DNA of 53,793 bases from Rhodococcus sp. HNM0569. Lineage in GTDB: Bacteria > Actinomycetota > Actinomycetes > Mycobacteriales > Mycobacteriaceae. Shown one piece after another: positions 30,440 through 41,152 of the stretch. The DNA is taken from assembly GCF_012726205.1 (NCBI RefSeq), contig NZ_JAASAE010000020.1, positions 1-53,793 on the forward strand. Direction: 5' to 3'. Below the pieces are notes generated by a model, which had not been told where the DNA came from, ran no database searches, and was given only the letters and a program-made list of their open reading frames with translations. The position numbers and the translations under genes were made by a program. The stretch's first letter is position 1; the number at the start of each line of letters is the position of its first letter.

Positions 30440-30958
30440 GTGAAAGTTCGCAAGCCACTGGTCGCAGTCTCCGCCGCGCTGCTCGTCGCCCTCGTCGGGT
30501 GCAGCAACGACGACTCCACGTCCGACTCGGCCGACACGACGTCGGCGACTGCCGCGTCCGCCACCGAAACCGGTGCGGCCGAGTCCGGCGGCACCGAACA
30601 CGAGTCGGATCACGCCGAGGCAGCCGACGCCCCCACTGCCGACGACCTGAAGGCCACGCTCGTCCTCCTCGCGGATCCCGCGCAGCCGGTGGACGCGAAG
30701 CAGGCCGTCGTCGTCGAGGGTGACCAGCGCCAGCCGAACATCGAGGCGATGACGGCCGCGACGGCGAACTACCAGGTCGGCTTCGACGTCACGAATGTGC
30801 AGGTCGACGGCACCACCGCGACTGCAGACGTCGCGATCCAGTCGCCGCACGGCACCGCGGCGCCCACCCCGTGGACGTGGGAGAACGTCGACGGCACCTG
30901 GAAGCTGTCCGACGCCAGCACATGCGCACTGCTCGGGATGGCCCGCGCCGCCTGCTGA
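30440..30958 (+). CDS. LppK-position lipoprotein (MTB12-like domain)
   Basis: A 172-residue secreted lipoprotein. The signal peptide (RKPLVAVSAALLVALVGC) ends at a lipobox cysteine, followed by a Ser/Thr/Asp-rich linker and a folded domain from about residue 70 (PTADDLKATLVLLADPAQPV, then DVTNVQVDGTTATADVAIQS and WTWENVDGTWKLSDASTCA). This resembles the low-molecular-weight antigen MTB12 fold, and the position next to arc and trmI equals lppK (Rv2116). It should be anchored to the outside of the cytoplasmic membrane. GTG 30440 has GAAAGG eight bases upstream; ATG 30395 is unlikely because it overlaps the iron box. Function unknown. Confidence 0.86.
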   Translation: MKVRKPLVAVSAALLVALVGCSNDDSTSDSADTTSATAASATETGAAESGGTEHESDHAEAADAPTADDLKATLVLLADPAQPVDAKQAVVVEGDQRQPNIEAMTAATANYQVGFDVTNVQVDGTTATADVAIQSPHGTAAPTPWTWENVDGTWKLSDASTCALLGMARAAC

Positions 30959-30978
30959 TCCCCGTCGCACTCCGTCGT

Positions 30979-31020
30979 ACGACGCTGCCCGCTCTTCCGA
31001 GGAAGAGCGGGCAGCGTCGT
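30979..31020. terminator. Strong bidirectional hairpin terminator
   Basis: Perfect 20-bp arms at 30979-30998 and 31001-31020 with a two-base GA between them (realistically a loop of four) lie between the convergent lipoprotein and trmI genes. The stem is GC-rich and no T tract follows. Confidence 0.9.
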
Positions 31021-31037
31021 CTGTGCCGTCTTTCCCG

Positions 31038-31976
<939 letters not shown>

Positions 31977-31990
31977 CTAGCGTGCCAGGC

Positions 31991-32977
31991 GTGAGTATCG
32001 CAGGACCACCTGGCCCCGCCCGGCCGAGTCACGGGTCACGTCCTGATCCGGCACGCTCGCCGGCGGCGGCGCGTCGCACGCCCGCACTGTCGCCGTCGCG
32101 GGCCAAAGACTTCACGCAGTGCGCGCTGCTGTACCGCTTCCGTGCCGTCGATCGACTACCCGAGCCGGTCAGCCGCGCGCAGGTGCGGGGCACGCTCGTA
32201 CACGCCGTGCTGGAGGCGCTGTTCGCATTGCCCGCGCAGGAGCGGGTCCCGGCACGCGCGCATGCGCTCGCCGTGGACGTGTGGCAGCGCATCGTGGCCG
32301 AGGACGCCGCGGTGGCGGAGTGCGTGCCGCCCGCCGAGCACGAGGGCATGCTGCGCGACGCGCACACCCTGCTCGACACCTACTTCACGCTCGAAGACCC
32401 CACCGCCGTCGACGCGGCCCTGTGCGAGATGCTGGTCGAGACCGAGATCCCGGCACAGTCCCTCCGCGTCGCGGGAATCGAACCCGGCGCGGCATCGGAG
32501 GTCACCCGCCACCTGCCTACCGTGCCGTTGCGCGGCATCGTCGACCGGCTCGACGTCTCGCCCACCGGCGAGGTGCGGGTCGTCGACTACAAGACGGGCC
32601 GGGCGCCGAGCGAGCGCGCGGAGTCCGCGGCGCTGTTCCAGCTCGAGTTCTACGCCGCGATGCTGGCCCGGACGCGCGGCACCGTGCCGAGCGAACTGCG
32701 GCTGATGTACCTGGGCTCCGGCACCGTCCTCACATACCGACCCGACGCGGAACGCCTGGCACGCGTCGAGCGCACGCTTGCGGCGATGTGGTCCGCGATC
32801 GTCGACACGGGGGCGACAGGCGCGTACGAGCCGTCGCCGAGCAGAATGTGCCGGTGGTGCAGCCATCGCGCACTGTGCCCGGCGTTCGGCGGCACTCCCC
32901 CGCCGTACCCGGGCCGGCCTGCAGGCGGCGAGGCGGCACCGTCCGCGTCCACACCCACGGAGGTTCTTCCTGCATGA
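31991..32977 (+). CDS. RecB-family PD-(D/E)XK exonuclease with Fe-S cysteines
   Basis: A 328-residue nuclease of the Cas4/RecB family, Rv2119 position. The nuclease core carries GTLVHAVLEALF (motif I His), GIVDRLD (Asp), EVRVVDYKTG (Asp and Lys of the PD-ExK site) and a Gln/Tyr helix. One cysteine near the start (FTQCALLYRF) and three at the end (CRWCSHRALC) form the AddB/Cas4-like pattern for a 4Fe-4S cluster. It may process DNA ends, but no helicase partner is adjacent. GTG 31991 is used. Its stop overlaps the next gene start by four bases, so the two are coupled. Confidence 0.88.
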   Translation: MSIAGPPGPARPSHGSRPDPARSPAAARRTPALSPSRAKDFTQCALLYRFRAVDRLPEPVSRAQVRGTLVHAVLEALFALPAQERVPARAHALAVDVWQRIVAEDAAVAECVPPAEHEGMLRDAHTLLDTYFTLEDPTAVDAALCEMLVETEIPAQSLRVAGIEPGAASEVTRHLPTVPLRGIVDRLDVSPTGEVRVVDYKTGRAPSERAESAALFQLEFYAAMLARTRGTVPSELRLMYLGSGTVLTYRPDAERLARVERTLAAMWSAIVDTGATGAYEPSPSRMCRWCSHRALCPAFGGTPPPYPGRPAGGEAAPSASTPTEVLPA

Positions 32978-33801
32978 CGTCGCACGTCGCCTACTACGTC
33001 CCACTGCCCGCACCCACCCGGCAGGCACCGCCCGGGGCCCACGGCGACGGCGAACGCTTCGCGTCCACTCCCGCCACGGTCAGCGTGTGGGCGGACACGA
33101 TGCAGCACGGCGCACCACCGTCCGCACTGCTGGTGCGCGCGCTCGAGCGGCACGACGCCCGTCCCGACACTCGGCTCACGCGCGTCGTGGTCGAGATCCT
33201 CGGCGCGGTGCCCGTGGCCGAGCTCGACGTGCATTGCCGGACGGTGCGGCCGGGCAAGCAGATCGAGCTGCTCACCGCCGAGCTCTGGACGGTGGGCGAC
33301 GACCCACGCCCCGTCGCCCGCGCCCACGGGTGGCGCATGGCGACGCTCGACACGAGTGCGGTGGCACGCACCGTCGACGCGCCGCTCGCGCCGGGCAGCG
33401 CGGGTGCACCCACCGACATGTGGCCCAGCTGGGGTTCGGGCTATCTCGACACCCTCGACTGGAGTTGGGTCACCGCGCCCGGAGGCACCGAGCCGGGCCG
33501 GGTGTGGGCGCGGCCGACGCCCGCTCTCGTGGAAGGTGAGGAGCCGACGGCGCTCGAGCGGCTCTTCTGCGTCGCCGACGTGTCGAACGGCATCGGCGCG
33601 AAGCTCGATCCGGCGCACTGGACGTTCATGAACACCGACCTCACGGTGCACGTGCACCGCATCCCGACCGGCGAGTGGGTCGGTGTCTCGGCCGACACGT
33701 CGGTCGGTCCCGACGGGGTCGGCATGTGCGCCGGTGTGCTGTACGACGAGGCGGGTGCGGTCGGCCGCATCACCCAGACGGTGCTCGTGCGGCCTCGCTG
33801 A
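32974..33801 (+). CDS. Acyl-CoA thioesterase-like hotdog protein
   Basis: A 275-residue double-hotdog protein of the TesB-like (4HBT_3) family. The N-terminal half reads HGAPPSALLVRALERHDAR and LTRVVVEILGAVPVAELDV; the C-terminal half reads SNGIGAKLDPAHWTFMNTDL and VGVSADTSVGPDGVGMCAGV, the classical pattern. It would hydrolyse acyl-CoA in the cytosol; chain length is unknown. ATG 32974 overlaps the exonuclease stop (ATGA), an odd partnership with no obvious shared function. A terminator follows. Confidence 0.86.
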   Translation: MTSHVAYYVPLPAPTRQAPPGAHGDGERFASTPATVSVWADTMQHGAPPSALLVRALERHDARPDTRLTRVVVEILGAVPVAELDVHCRTVRPGKQIELLTAELWTVGDDPRPVARAHGWRMATLDTSAVARTVDAPLAPGSAGAPTDMWPSWGSGYLDTLDWSWVTAPGGTEPGRVWARPTPALVEGEEPTALERLFCVADVSNGIGAKLDPAHWTFMNTDLTVHVHRIPTGEWVGVSADTSVGPDGVGMCAGVLYDEAGAVGRITQTVLVRPR

Positions 33802-33834
33802 CGTCGCACGAACAGAGGAAGAGGAAGTACGCGG

Positions 33835-33873
33835 AAGGGCCCGCGTGCCGGTTGCGGCGAGCGGGCCCTTTCT
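33835..33873. terminator. Hairpin terminator with short T-run
   Basis: Ten-base arms AAGGGCCCGC (33835-33844) and GCGGGCCCTT (33861-33870) with a 16-base loop are followed by TCT. They lie between the convergent thioesterase and hisG genes and would serve the plus strand best. Confidence 0.8.
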
Positions 33874-33883
33874 GCCCGGCGGG

Positions 33884-34735
33884 TTACAGCGCGCGCGTCG
33901 AGCGGATGTTGGACGCGAGGATCGCCTTCGCGCCCAGGTCGGCGAGGGCGTCCATCACGGCGTTGTGGCCACGCAGCGGCACGAGCGCCCGCACCGCCAC
34001 CCAGTTCTCGTCGGCCATCGGCGACAGCGTGGGCGACTCGGTGCCGGGCGTCACCTCGAGCGCCGCGTCGAGGATCTCCTTCGGGCAGTCGTAGTCGAGC
34101 ATGATGTTCTGCTGCGCGAACACGATGCCGCGCAGTCTCTCGGCGAGCTGGTTGCGTGCGGAGTCGTCGGCGCGCGAACCGGCCTGTTCGATGAGCACGC
34201 CTTCCGAATCGCACAGCACGTCACCGAAGGCGACCAGGTCGTGCTGACGCAACGTGCGTCCCGATCCCACCACGTCGGCGATCGCGTCGGCTACACCGAG
34301 CTGAATGGAGATCTCGACCGCGCCGTCGAGCCGGATGACCTCGGCCTCGAGGCCACGCGCGGAGAGGTCGTCGCGCACGAGATTCGGGTAGGACGTGGCG
34401 ATCCGCCTGCCCGCGAGATCCTCGACGCGCCACTGCCTGCCTGCCGGGGCCGCGTAGCGGAAGGTCGAACGGCCGAAGCCGAGCGCGAGCCGCTCGGTGA
34501 CGGGCGCCTTCGAGTCGCGCGCGAGATCGCGCCCGGTGATGCCGAGGTCGAGCTCGCCGGAACCGACGTAGATGGCGATGTCCTTGGGACGGAGGAAGAA
34601 GAACTCGACGTCGTTGGCCGAGTCGAGGACGGTCAGATCGCGCGAGTCGGTGCGCCTGCGGTATCCCGCCTCCGACAGGATCTCGGCGGCGGACTCGGAC
34701 AACGAACCTTTGTTGGGAACTGCGACGCGCAGCAC
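33884..34735 (-). CDS. hisG: ATP phosphoribosyltransferase (long form)
   Basis: A 283-residue first enzyme of histidine synthesis, joining ATP and PRPP. The PRPP loop is [20 protein letters not shown]; the N-terminus [19 protein letters not shown] is the usual first strand and helix. The C-terminal ACT-like domain of about 75 residues ([41 protein letters not shown]) marks the long form that is directly inhibited by histidine and does not need HisZ. It is downstream of hisE, 90 bases away, as in other mycolata (Rv2121c-Rv2122c); the rest of the his genes are elsewhere. Confidence 0.96.
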   Translation of the reverse strand: MLRVAVPNKGSLSESAAEILSEAGYRRRTDSRDLTVLDSANDVEFFFLRPKDIAIYVGSGELDLGITGRDLARDSKAPVTERLALGFGRSTFRYAAPAGRQWRVEDLAGRRIATSYPNLVRDDLSARGLEAEVIRLDGAVEISIQLGVADAIADVVGSGRTLRQHDLVAFGDVLCDSEGVLIEQAGSRADDSARNQLAERLRGIVFAQQNIMLDYDCPKEILDAALEVTPGTESPTLSPMADENWVAVRALVPLRGHNAVMDALADLGAKAILASNIRSTRAL

Positions 34736-34825
34736 GGCTGCTTCCTTTCGGAGCGTGATGGATCGGAGAGACGAGTGAGTCGGGACGAACCGTGGGCGAC
34801 GTGCCCGGCCCGGTCGGTACGCGAT

Positions 34826-35089
34826 CTACAGATGTCGGTACACGTCGTCGAGGCTCAGCCCCTTGCCCACCATCAGCACCTGCACCCAGTACAGCAGTTG
34901 CGAGATCTCCTCGGCCAGCGCCTCGTCGGTCTCGTGCTCGGCGGCGATCCACACCTCACCGGCTTCTTCGAGTACCTTCTTGCCCTGCGCGTGGACGCCG
35001 GCATCCAACGCGGCAACCGTGCCGGAACCCTCGGGACGGGTCTGGGCACGCTCGGTGAGCTCGGCGAACAGCGATTCGAAGGTCTTCAC
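34826..35089 (-). CDS. hisE: Phosphoribosyl-ATP pyrophosphatase
   Basis: An 87-residue all-alpha NTP-pyrophosphohydrolase of the MazG-like fold that removes pyrophosphate from phosphoribosyl-ATP, the second step of histidine synthesis. The metal site is formed by [14 protein letters not shown] and [14 protein letters not shown], the expected ExxE and ExxD pairs. GTG 35089 is the start matching family length; the longer open frame upstream lies inside the pseudouridine synthase gene. It is 14 bases downstream of that gene and 90 bases upstream of hisG, so it is the fifth gene of a minus-strand cluster beginning with metH. Confidence 0.94.
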   Translation of the reverse strand: MKTFESLFAELTERAQTRPEGSGTVAALDAGVHAQGKKVLEEAGEVWIAAEHETDEALAEEISQLLYWVQVLMVGKGLSLDDVYRHL

Positions 35090-35103
35090 GGGTTGCCATT
35101 GTC

Positions 35104-36033
35104 TCACGCCGACGCGCCCTCGCCGCAGCGCGGTCCCCTGCACGGAGCGGGCGCGAGAGCGCGACGCGACTCGAACACCCGCTCGCGTCCGGTGAGCGGG
35201 TCGGTGAAGGCAAGCCGGCGCGCGAGCAACTGCAGCGGGTCGGTGAAGTCGTCCGGTCTGCGGGACCGGAACTCGGGATAGAAGTCGTCGCCGACGATCG
35301 GCAGACCCAGCGCGAGCATGTGCAGACGCAACTGGTGAGTACGCCCGGTGACCGGCCGGAGCCGGTACCGGCCACGGTCGCCGAGTTCGTCGACGAGTTC
35401 GATGTGGGTTTCGCTGTTCGGCTCGCCCGGCTCGTGGCGGGCCGTCATCACGCCGTGTTCCTTGACGATGCGCGTGCGCACGACGGCAGGCCACGTCAGA
35501 TCGTTGCGGATCGCCGCGGTCGCCTCGTACTCCTTCTCGACGCGCGCGGCGGCGAAGAGCTCCTGGTACGCCCGGCGGTGCCGGGGTTGCGTCACGCACA
35601 CGAGCACCCCCGCCGTCATCCGGTCCAGCCGGTGCGCGGGAATCAGGTCGGGCAGATCGAGGTCGCGGCGCAGCCGCACGAGGGCCGTCTCCCGGATGTG
35701 CCTGCCACGCGGGATGGTCGCGAGGAAGTGCGGCTTGTCGACCACGACGAGTGTGTCGTCTCGATACAGCACGTCGAGCGCGAACGGCACCGGCACCTCG
35801 GGCGGCGGATCCCGGTAGAAGTACACGAAACGCGTCGGCATGCAGTGGGTGTCGAGCGTGACGCGGCGACCGTGCTCGTCGACGACCTCGCCTGCCGCCA
35901 CCCGCGCCGGCCAGTCCTCGCCCGGGTACGTGACGTCGAGGAAGCGCGCGACGGTGCTCGTGTGTGTGCCCGCGGGCATGCGCACGCGGTCGGGCCCGAG
36001 GCCGTCTCGGACCGGCAGCGGTGCACCGCGCAT
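35104..36033 (-). CDS. RluA-family pseudouridine synthase
   Basis: A 309-residue pseudouridine synthase. The catalytic motif is [12 protein letters not shown] with the active-site Asp, and motifs II and III are [17 protein letters not shown] and [13 protein letters not shown] short N-terminal segment ([21 protein letters not shown]) resembles an S4-like RNA-binding domain. It modifies uridine in rRNA or tRNA; the site cannot be named. The ATG at 36033 lies one base after the trhO stop, so the genes are coupled. It sits between trhO and hisE in the same direction. Confidence 0.9.
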   Translation of the reverse strand: MRGAPLPVRDGLGPDRVRMPAGTHTSTVARFLDVTYPGEDWPARVAAGEVVDEHGRRVTLDTHCMPTRFVYFYRDPPPEVPVPFALDVLYRDDTLVVVDKPHFLATIPRGRHIRETALVRLRRDLDLPDLIPAHRLDRMTAGVLVCVTQPRHRRAYQELFAAARVEKEYEATAAIRNDLTWPAVVRTRIVKEHGVMTARHEPGEPNSETHIELVDELGDRGRYRLRPVTGRTHQLRLHMLALGLPIVGDDFYPEFRSRRPDDFTDPLQLLARRLAFTDPLTGRERVFESRRALAPAPCRGPRCGEGASA

Positions 36034-36034
36034 G

Positions 36035-36871
36035 TCAGCTACACGCCTCGCACACGAGCACGAGCTCACGGTCGTTCGTCTCGTCGTTGACATAGCGCGA
36101 CGTCCGTGCGCCACATCCGGTGCACTCGCCGAGCGACACCGTGTGCGGGCCGAAGTCGACGCTCATCCGCCCGTCGAAGACGTACAGCGAGCCTTCCCAC
36201 AGCCCCCGGTCGCCGTACGTCTCGCCGTAGCGCACGATGCCGCCGTCGATCTGGTACACCTCGCCGAACCCGCGGGCCTTCATGAGCGCCGACAGCACCT
36301 CGCACCGGACACCGCCCGTGCAGTACGTGACGACGGCTTTGCCCTTGAGGTGGTCGTAGCGGCCGCTGTCGAGTTCGCCGACGAAATCGCGGGTGGTGCG
36401 CACGTCGGGCACGACCGCCCCGCGGAAGCGGCCGATCGCGGCTTCGTAGGCATTGCGGCCGTCGAAGAACACCACGTCGTCGCGGGCTTCGACGAGCTCG
36501 TGCACCTCGCGCGGTGAGAGGTGCGTGCCGCCGCCGACGACGCCGTGCTCGTCGACCTTCAGTTCGTCGGCCGCACCGAAGGTCACGATCTCGGGTCGCA
36601 CCTTGACGCTGAGTTTCGGGAACTCGTGCCCGTCACCCTCGGACCACTTGACGTCGGCCCGCGCGAACGGCGCGTACGCGCGAGTGCCTCGCACGTACTT
36701 CTTGACGGCCCCGAGGTCGCCACCGACGGTCGCGTTGATGCCGTGCTCGGACACGATGATCCGGCCGGTGAGCCCGTGGGCCTCGGCGAGCGTGAGCTGC
36801 CACAGCCGGATCGCCTCGGGATCGGCGAGCGGGGTGAAGACGTAGAACAGCACCACCTTTCGGGTGCTCAT
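36035..36871 (-). CDS. trhO: Rhodanese-like tRNA uridine-34 hydroxylase TrhO
   Basis: A 278-residue protein of the YceA/TrhO family, which adds a 5-hydroxyl to wobble uridine in some tRNAs using oxygen. An N-terminal acylphosphatase-like domain ([35 protein letters not shown]) is followed by a rhodanese domain with the active-site loop [15 protein letters not shown], and by a zinc-like cysteine tail ([16 protein letters not shown]). The tail cysteines suggest a metal site. ATG 36871 overlaps the HAD gene stop by four bases. Together with the pseudouridine synthase next door this gives two RNA-modifying enzymes in one cluster. Confidence 0.92.
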   Translation of the reverse strand: MSTRKVVLFYVFTPLADPEAIRLWQLTLAEAHGLTGRIIVSEHGINATVGGDLGAVKKYVRGTRAYAPFARADVKWSEGDGHEFPKLSVKVRPEIVTFGAADELKVDEHGVVGGGTHLSPREVHELVEARDDVVFFDGRNAYEAAIGRFRGAVVPDVRTTRDFVGELDSGRYDHLKGKAVVTYCTGGVRCEVLSALMKARGFGEVYQIDGGIVRYGETYGDRGLWEGSLYVFDGRMSVDFGPHTVSLGECTGCGARTSRYVNDETNDRELVLVCEACS

Positions 36872-37539
36872 CGCGCCGCCTCGGCGGACTCCCACACCCG
36901 GGCGAACTCGGCTGTCGTGAGGCCGACCAGCGATGTCCGGAGCACCCGCCGCGGGGCTTCGTCCACGAGCGCAACACCCGGAACGACGAGCACGCGGCAC
37001 CCGGCCGCGGTGGCCGACGCCGCACCGGTCGGCGAGTCCTCGATCGCGAGGCACTGCTCGGGTCGCAGCCCGAGCAGTGCCGCTCCACGGGCGTACGGCT
37101 CGGGCGACGGCTTGCCGTCGGACACTTCGTCGCCGCACACCGTCGCATCGAAGAAGCCGCGACCGAGGACGTCGAGCGCGGGCTCGGTGAGGACGCGCTC
37201 GGTGTTGGTGACGAGTGCGGTGCGCGCACCGAGGTCGCGTGCGGCCTGCAGCGCGTCCCGGGCTCCGGGTCGCCACTCGAGTCCGGCGCCGAAGAGCTCA
37301 CCGACCCGCGCGAACAACCACGCCTTCGCCTCCGCGAGGGCAGCCGGCTTCTTGTCCAGGCCGAGCGAATCGAACACGACGGCAAGGGCGTTCGCACTCG
37401 ACGCGCCGATCGTGGCCTCGCGCGTCTCGTCCGACATGGGACCACCCAGGTGTTCGGACAGCTCACGTACCGCGACGTCCCACAGCTTCTCGGTGTCGAG
37501 CAATGTGCCGTCCATGTCCCACAGGACACCGTCACACAT
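36868..37539 (-). CDS. HAD-superfamily phosphatase
   Basis: A 223-residue haloacid dehalogenase-like phosphatase, beta-phosphoglucomutase/Gph subgroup. The nucleophile motif is [11 protein letters not shown], motif II is TALVTNTE, and motifs III/IV are [15 protein letters not shown] and [14 protein letters not shown]; a helical cap lies between. It dephosphorylates a small phosphate ester such as a sugar phosphate; the substrate is unknown. ATG 37539 lies eight bases inside the end of metH, and its stop overlaps trhO (ATGA), so it is tightly placed in the metH cluster. Confidence 0.9.
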   Translation of the reverse strand: MCDGVLWDMDGTLLDTEKLWDVAVRELSEHLGGPMSDETREATIGASSANALAVVFDSLGLDKKPAALAEAKAWLFARVGELFGAGLEWRPGARDALQAARDLGARTALVTNTERVLTEPALDVLGRGFFDATVCGDEVSDGKPSPEPYARGAALLGLRPEQCLAIEDSPTGAASATAAGCRVLVVPGVALVDEAPRRVLRTSLVGLTTAEFARVWESAEAAR

Positions 37540-40500
37540 TGAAGTACTTCGCTTCCGGGTGGTGGAGGACGAACGCGTCGGTGGACTGCTCGGGATGCAG
37601 CTGAAGCTCTTCCGACAGTTTGACGCCGATGCGTTCGGCGTCGAGCATCGCGACCAGCTTGCCGCGGTCCTCGAGGTCGGGGCACGCGCCGTAGCCGAAC
37701 GAGTACCGAGCGCCGAGGTAGGCGAGGTCGAAGTACTCGGTGACCTCGTCGGGATCCTCGGCGGCCACGCTGCGGCCGTCGGGGAACACGAGTTCTTCGC
37801 GGACGCGCCGGTGCCAGTACTCGGCGAGCGCCTCGGTGAGTTGCACCCCGATCCCGTGGACTTCGAGATAGTCGCGGTAGGCGTTGTCGGCGAACAGCTT
37901 GTTCGCGAAGTCTGCGATCGGCTGACCCATCGTGACGAGCTGCATCGGGAGCACGTCGACGCGGCCGGTCTCCCGCGCGCGCTCGCGCGAGGTGACGAAG
38001 TCGGCAACGCACAGGAACCGGCCGCGGCTCTGCCGCGGGAACGAGAAGCGGTACCGCTGGGCTGCGTCGGCATTCGGTTCGGCGAGCACGACGACGTCGT
38101 CGCCTTCGGACACGACCGGGAAGTAGCCGTACACCACGGCGGCGTGCGCGAGGATGCCTTCCGTGGAGAGCCGGTCGAGCCAGTAGCGCAGGCGCGGACG
38201 GCCTTCCGTCTCGACGAGCTCCTCGTACGACGGACCGTCGCCCTTGCGCTGGCCGCGCAGGCCCCACTGCCCGAGGAACAGTGCACGTTCGTCGAGCAGC
38301 CCCGCGTAGTCGGCGAGCGCGACGCCCTTGACGATGCGAGTGCCCCAGAACGGCGGTGCGGGCACCGGCACGTCGACCGCGACGTCCGAGCGCTCGGGGA
38401 TCTCGACGGGCGTCTCCGCGGCCTTGCGCTTTTCCGCGATGCGCTTGCTGCGGTCGTGCCGGGCCTTGCGCTCGGCCTTCTTCTCGCGGGCGGCGATCGC
38501 CTCGGGACTGTCCGGGTCGGGGCCCATGCCGCGCTTGGTGGACATGATCTCGTCCATCAACCGCAGGCCTTCGAAGGCGTCGCGCGCATAGCTGACTTCG
38601 CCGTCGTAGATGTCGGCGAGGTCGTTCTCGACGTACGAGCGGGTGAGTGCGGCGCCGCCGAGCAGGACCGGGAACTGGTCGGCGACTCCGCGGCCGTTGA
38701 GTTCCTCGAGATTGTCCTTCATCACCACGGTGGACTTCACGAGCAGCCCGGACATGCCGATGACGTCGGCCTTCTTGTCCACGGCGGCGTCGAGGATCGT
38801 CGAGATCGGTTGCTTGATACCGAGATTGACGACGTCGTACCCGTTGTTGGACAGGATGATGTCGACGAGATTCTTGCCGATGTCGTGCACATCTCCCTTG
38901 ACGGTGGCGAGCACGATGCGGCCCTTGCCGTCCTCGTCGGTGGCTTCCATGTGCGGCTCGAGATAGGCGACGGCCGCCTTCATCACCTCCGCGGACTGGA
39001 GCACGAACGGCAGCTGCATCTGGCCGGAGCCGAACAACTCGCCCACCGTCTTCATGCCCGACAGCAGGGTCTCGTTGATGATCTGCAGCGGCGGCTTCTC
39101 GTCCATCGCGGCGGTCAGGTCCTCGTCGAGGCCGTTGCGGTCGCCGTCGACGATGCGCTGTTCGAGGCGTTCGAACAGTGGCAGCGCCGCGAGTTCCTGC
39201 GCCTTCGACTCTCGGGCCGACGCCGCCGACACACCCTCGAACAGCTGCATGAGCTTCTGCAGCGGGTCGTAGTCGTCGGTGCGGCGGTCGTACACGAGGT
39301 CGAGCGCGGTCTGCCGCTGCTCGTCGGGGATGCGCGCCATCGGCAGGATCTTCGATGCGTGCACGATCGCGGTGTCGAGGCCCGCCTCGGTGCATTCGTG
39401 CAGGAACACCGAATTGAGCACCTGTCGCGCAGCGGGATTGAGGCCGAACGAGATGTTGGAGATGCCGAGCGTGAAGTGCACGTCGGGGTGCAGGCGTTTG
39501 ATCTCGCGGATGGCGTCGATCGTCTCGATACCGTCGCGACGCACCTCCTCCTGACCGGTGGAGATCGGGAAGGTGAGCGCGTCGACGATGATGTCGGACT
39601 CCGAGAGCCCCCACGTTCCGGTGATGTCGTCGATGAGCCGCTCCGCAATGCGCACCTTGTGCTCGGCGGTGCGCGCCTGCCCCTCCTCGTCGATCGTGAG
39701 CGCGACGACCGCGGCGCCGTGTTCGCGCACGAGCCGCATGATGCGCTGGTACCGCGAGTTCGGGCCGTCGCCGTCCTCGAAGTTGACCGAGTTGACCGCG
39801 CACCGGCCGCCGAGATGCTCGAGCCCGGCCTGCAGCACTGCGGGCTCCGTGGAGTCGATCATGATGGGCAGCGTCGACGCGGTCGCGAGGCGGCTCGCGA
39901 GCGCGCTCATGTCGGCGGCGCCGTCGCGGCCGACGTAGTCGACGTTCAGGTCGAGCATGTGGGCGCCGTCGCGGGTCTGGTCCTTCGCGATCTCGAGGCA
40001 CTTCTGGTAGTCCTCGGCGATCATCGCTTCGCGGAAGGCCTTCGACCCGTTCGAGTTGGTGCGCTCGCCGATCATCAGGATGCTCGCGTCCTGCTCGAAC
40101 GGCACCGCCGTGTACAGCGACGACGTCGCAGGCTCCGGCTGCGGGCGGCGCACGGCACGCTCGGCGTGCGCGACCGCCTCGGCGACCTGACGGATGTGCT
40201 CGGGGGTGGTGCCACAGCACCCGCCGACGAGCGAGAGGCCGAACTCGCCGACGAAGCCGCTGAGCGCCTCCGCGAGCTCCTCCGGGGTGAGCGGGTATTC
40301 GGCACCGTTGGCGCCGAGCTGCGGCAGACCGGCATTGGGCATGACGGACACCGGGAGCACCGAATGCTTCGACAGATGCCGCAGGTGCTCGCTCATCTCG
40401 TCCGGCCCGGTGGCGCAGTTGAGGCCGACGAGGTCGATACCGAGAGGTTCGATCGCGGTGAGTGCCGCACCGATCTCGCTGCCGAGCAGCATCGTGCCGG

Positions 40501-41101
40501 TGGTCTCGACGGTGACGTGCGTGATGATCGGCAAGCGGACGCCGAGATCCTCCATCGCGCGTCTGCTGCCGAGTACCGCGGCTTTGACCTGGAGCAGGTC
40601 CTGGCACGTCTCGACGAGCACGGCGTCGGCACCGCCGTCGATCATGCCTTTCGCGGCCTCGGTGTAGGCGTCGCGCAGCGCGGCGTACGGCGCGTGACCG
40701 AGCGTGGGCAACTTGGTACCCGGCCCCATCGACCCGAGCACGAAACGCGGCATGCCGTCGCGGCCCGGCCCCATCTCGTCGGCGACCTCACGCGCGAGGG
40801 CGGTGCCCTTCTCGGCGAGCTCGCGGATACGGTCGGCGATGTCGTAGTCGGCGAGGTTGGGCAGATTGCAGCCGAAGGTGTTGGTCTCGACGGCGTCGGC
40901 GCCGGCCTCGAAGTACGCGCGATGGATCGTGCGGAGAACGTCGGGACGGGTGTCGTTGAGGATCTCGTTGCAGCCTTCGAGGCCCGCGAAGTCGTCGAGC
41001 GTGAGGTCGGCCGCCTGAAGCATCGTGCCCATCGCCCCGTCGCCGATGACAACGCGCTTGTTCAACGCATCGAGCAGGGCCGAATCATATGGGGCAGACA
41101 T
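37532..41101 (-). CDS. metH: Cobalamin-dependent methionine synthase
   Basis: A 1189-residue cytosolic enzyme transferring methyl from methyltetrahydrofolate to homocysteine through cobalamin. Domains in order: homocysteine domain (about 8-330) with zinc cysteines in GLNCATGPDEM and GGCCGTTPEH; folate domain (about 350-610) with MIGERTNSNGSKAFREAM; B12 module (about 640-880) with DVHDIGKNLVDIIL, His739 being the lower cobalt ligand; and a C-terminal reactivation domain with the KYFNV end. Length fits the full four-domain form. ATG 41101 has GGAGGGC just before it. No B12 riboswitch lies in the 51-base gap to the divergent PAC2 gene. It heads the metH-HAD-trhO-pseudouridine synthase-hisE-hisG series. 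Confidence 0.97.
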   Translation of the reverse strand: MSAPYDSALLDALNKRVVIGDGAMGTMLQAADLTLDDFAGLEGCNEILNDTRPDVLRTIHRAYFEAGADAVETNTFGCNLPNLADYDIADRIRELAEKGTALAREVADEMGPGRDGMPRFVLGSMGPGTKLPTLGHAPYAALRDAYTEAAKGMIDGGADAVLVETCQDLLQVKAAVLGSRRAMEDLGVRLPIITHVTVETTGTMLLGSEIGAALTAIEPLGIDLVGLNCATGPDEMSEHLRHLSKHSVLPVSVMPNAGLPQLGANGAEYPLTPEELAEALSGFVGEFGLSLVGGCCGTTPEHIRQVAEAVAHAERAVRRPQPEPATSSLYTAVPFEQDASILMIGERTNSNGSKAFREAMIAEDYQKCLEIAKDQTRDGAHMLDLNVDYVGRDGAADMSALASRLATASTLPIMIDSTEPAVLQAGLEHLGGRCAVNSVNFEDGDGPNSRYQRIMRLVREHGAAVVALTIDEEGQARTAEHKVRIAERLIDDITGTWGLSESDIIVDALTFPISTGQEEVRRDGIETIDAIREIKRLHPDVHFTLGISNISFGLNPAARQVLNSVFLHECTEAGLDTAIVHASKILPMARIPDEQRQTALDLVYDRRTDDYDPLQKLMQLFEGVSAASARESKAQELAALPLFERLEQRIVDGDRNGLDEDLTAAMDEKPPLQIINETLLSGMKTVGELFGSGQMQLPFVLQSAEVMKAAVAYLEPHMEATDEDGKGRIVLATVKGDVHDIGKNLVDIILSNNGYDVVNLGIKQPISTILDAAVDKKADVIGMSGLLVKSTVVMKDNLEELNGRGVADQFPVLLGGAALTRSYVENDLADIYDGEVSYARDAFEGLRLMDEIMSTKRGMGPDPDSPEAIAAREKKAERKARHDRSKRIAEKRKAAETPVEIPERSDVAVDVPVPAPPFWGTRIVKGVALADYAGLLDERALFLGQWGLRGQRKGDGPSYEELVETEGRPRLRYWLDRLSTEGILAHAAVVYGYFPVVSEGDDVVVLAEPNADAAQRYRFSFPRQSRGRFLCVADFVTSRERARETGRVDVLPMQLVTMGQPIADFANKLFADNAYRDYLEVHGIGVQLTEALAEYWHRRVREELVFPDGRSVAAEDPDEVTEYFDLAYLGARYSFGYGACPDLEDRGKLVAMLDAERIGVKLSEELQLHPEQSTDAFVLHHPEAKYFNV

Positions 41102-41152
41102 GCCCTCCAGCCTATCGGGCGGCGTGGACGCGCCTGGTCGTAGGCTGGTGTC

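Noticed and set aside
36521-41143. A 1540-codon open frame on the plus strand opposite metH, HAD and trhO
   Set aside because: It is antisense to well-recognised genes, has the low-complexity composition of high-GC shadow frames and matches no protein family.
41102-41152. A cobalamin riboswitch in front of metH
   Set aside because: The gap to the divergent PAC2 gene is only 51 bases, too short for a B12 riboswitch, and no B12-box-like motif was seen.
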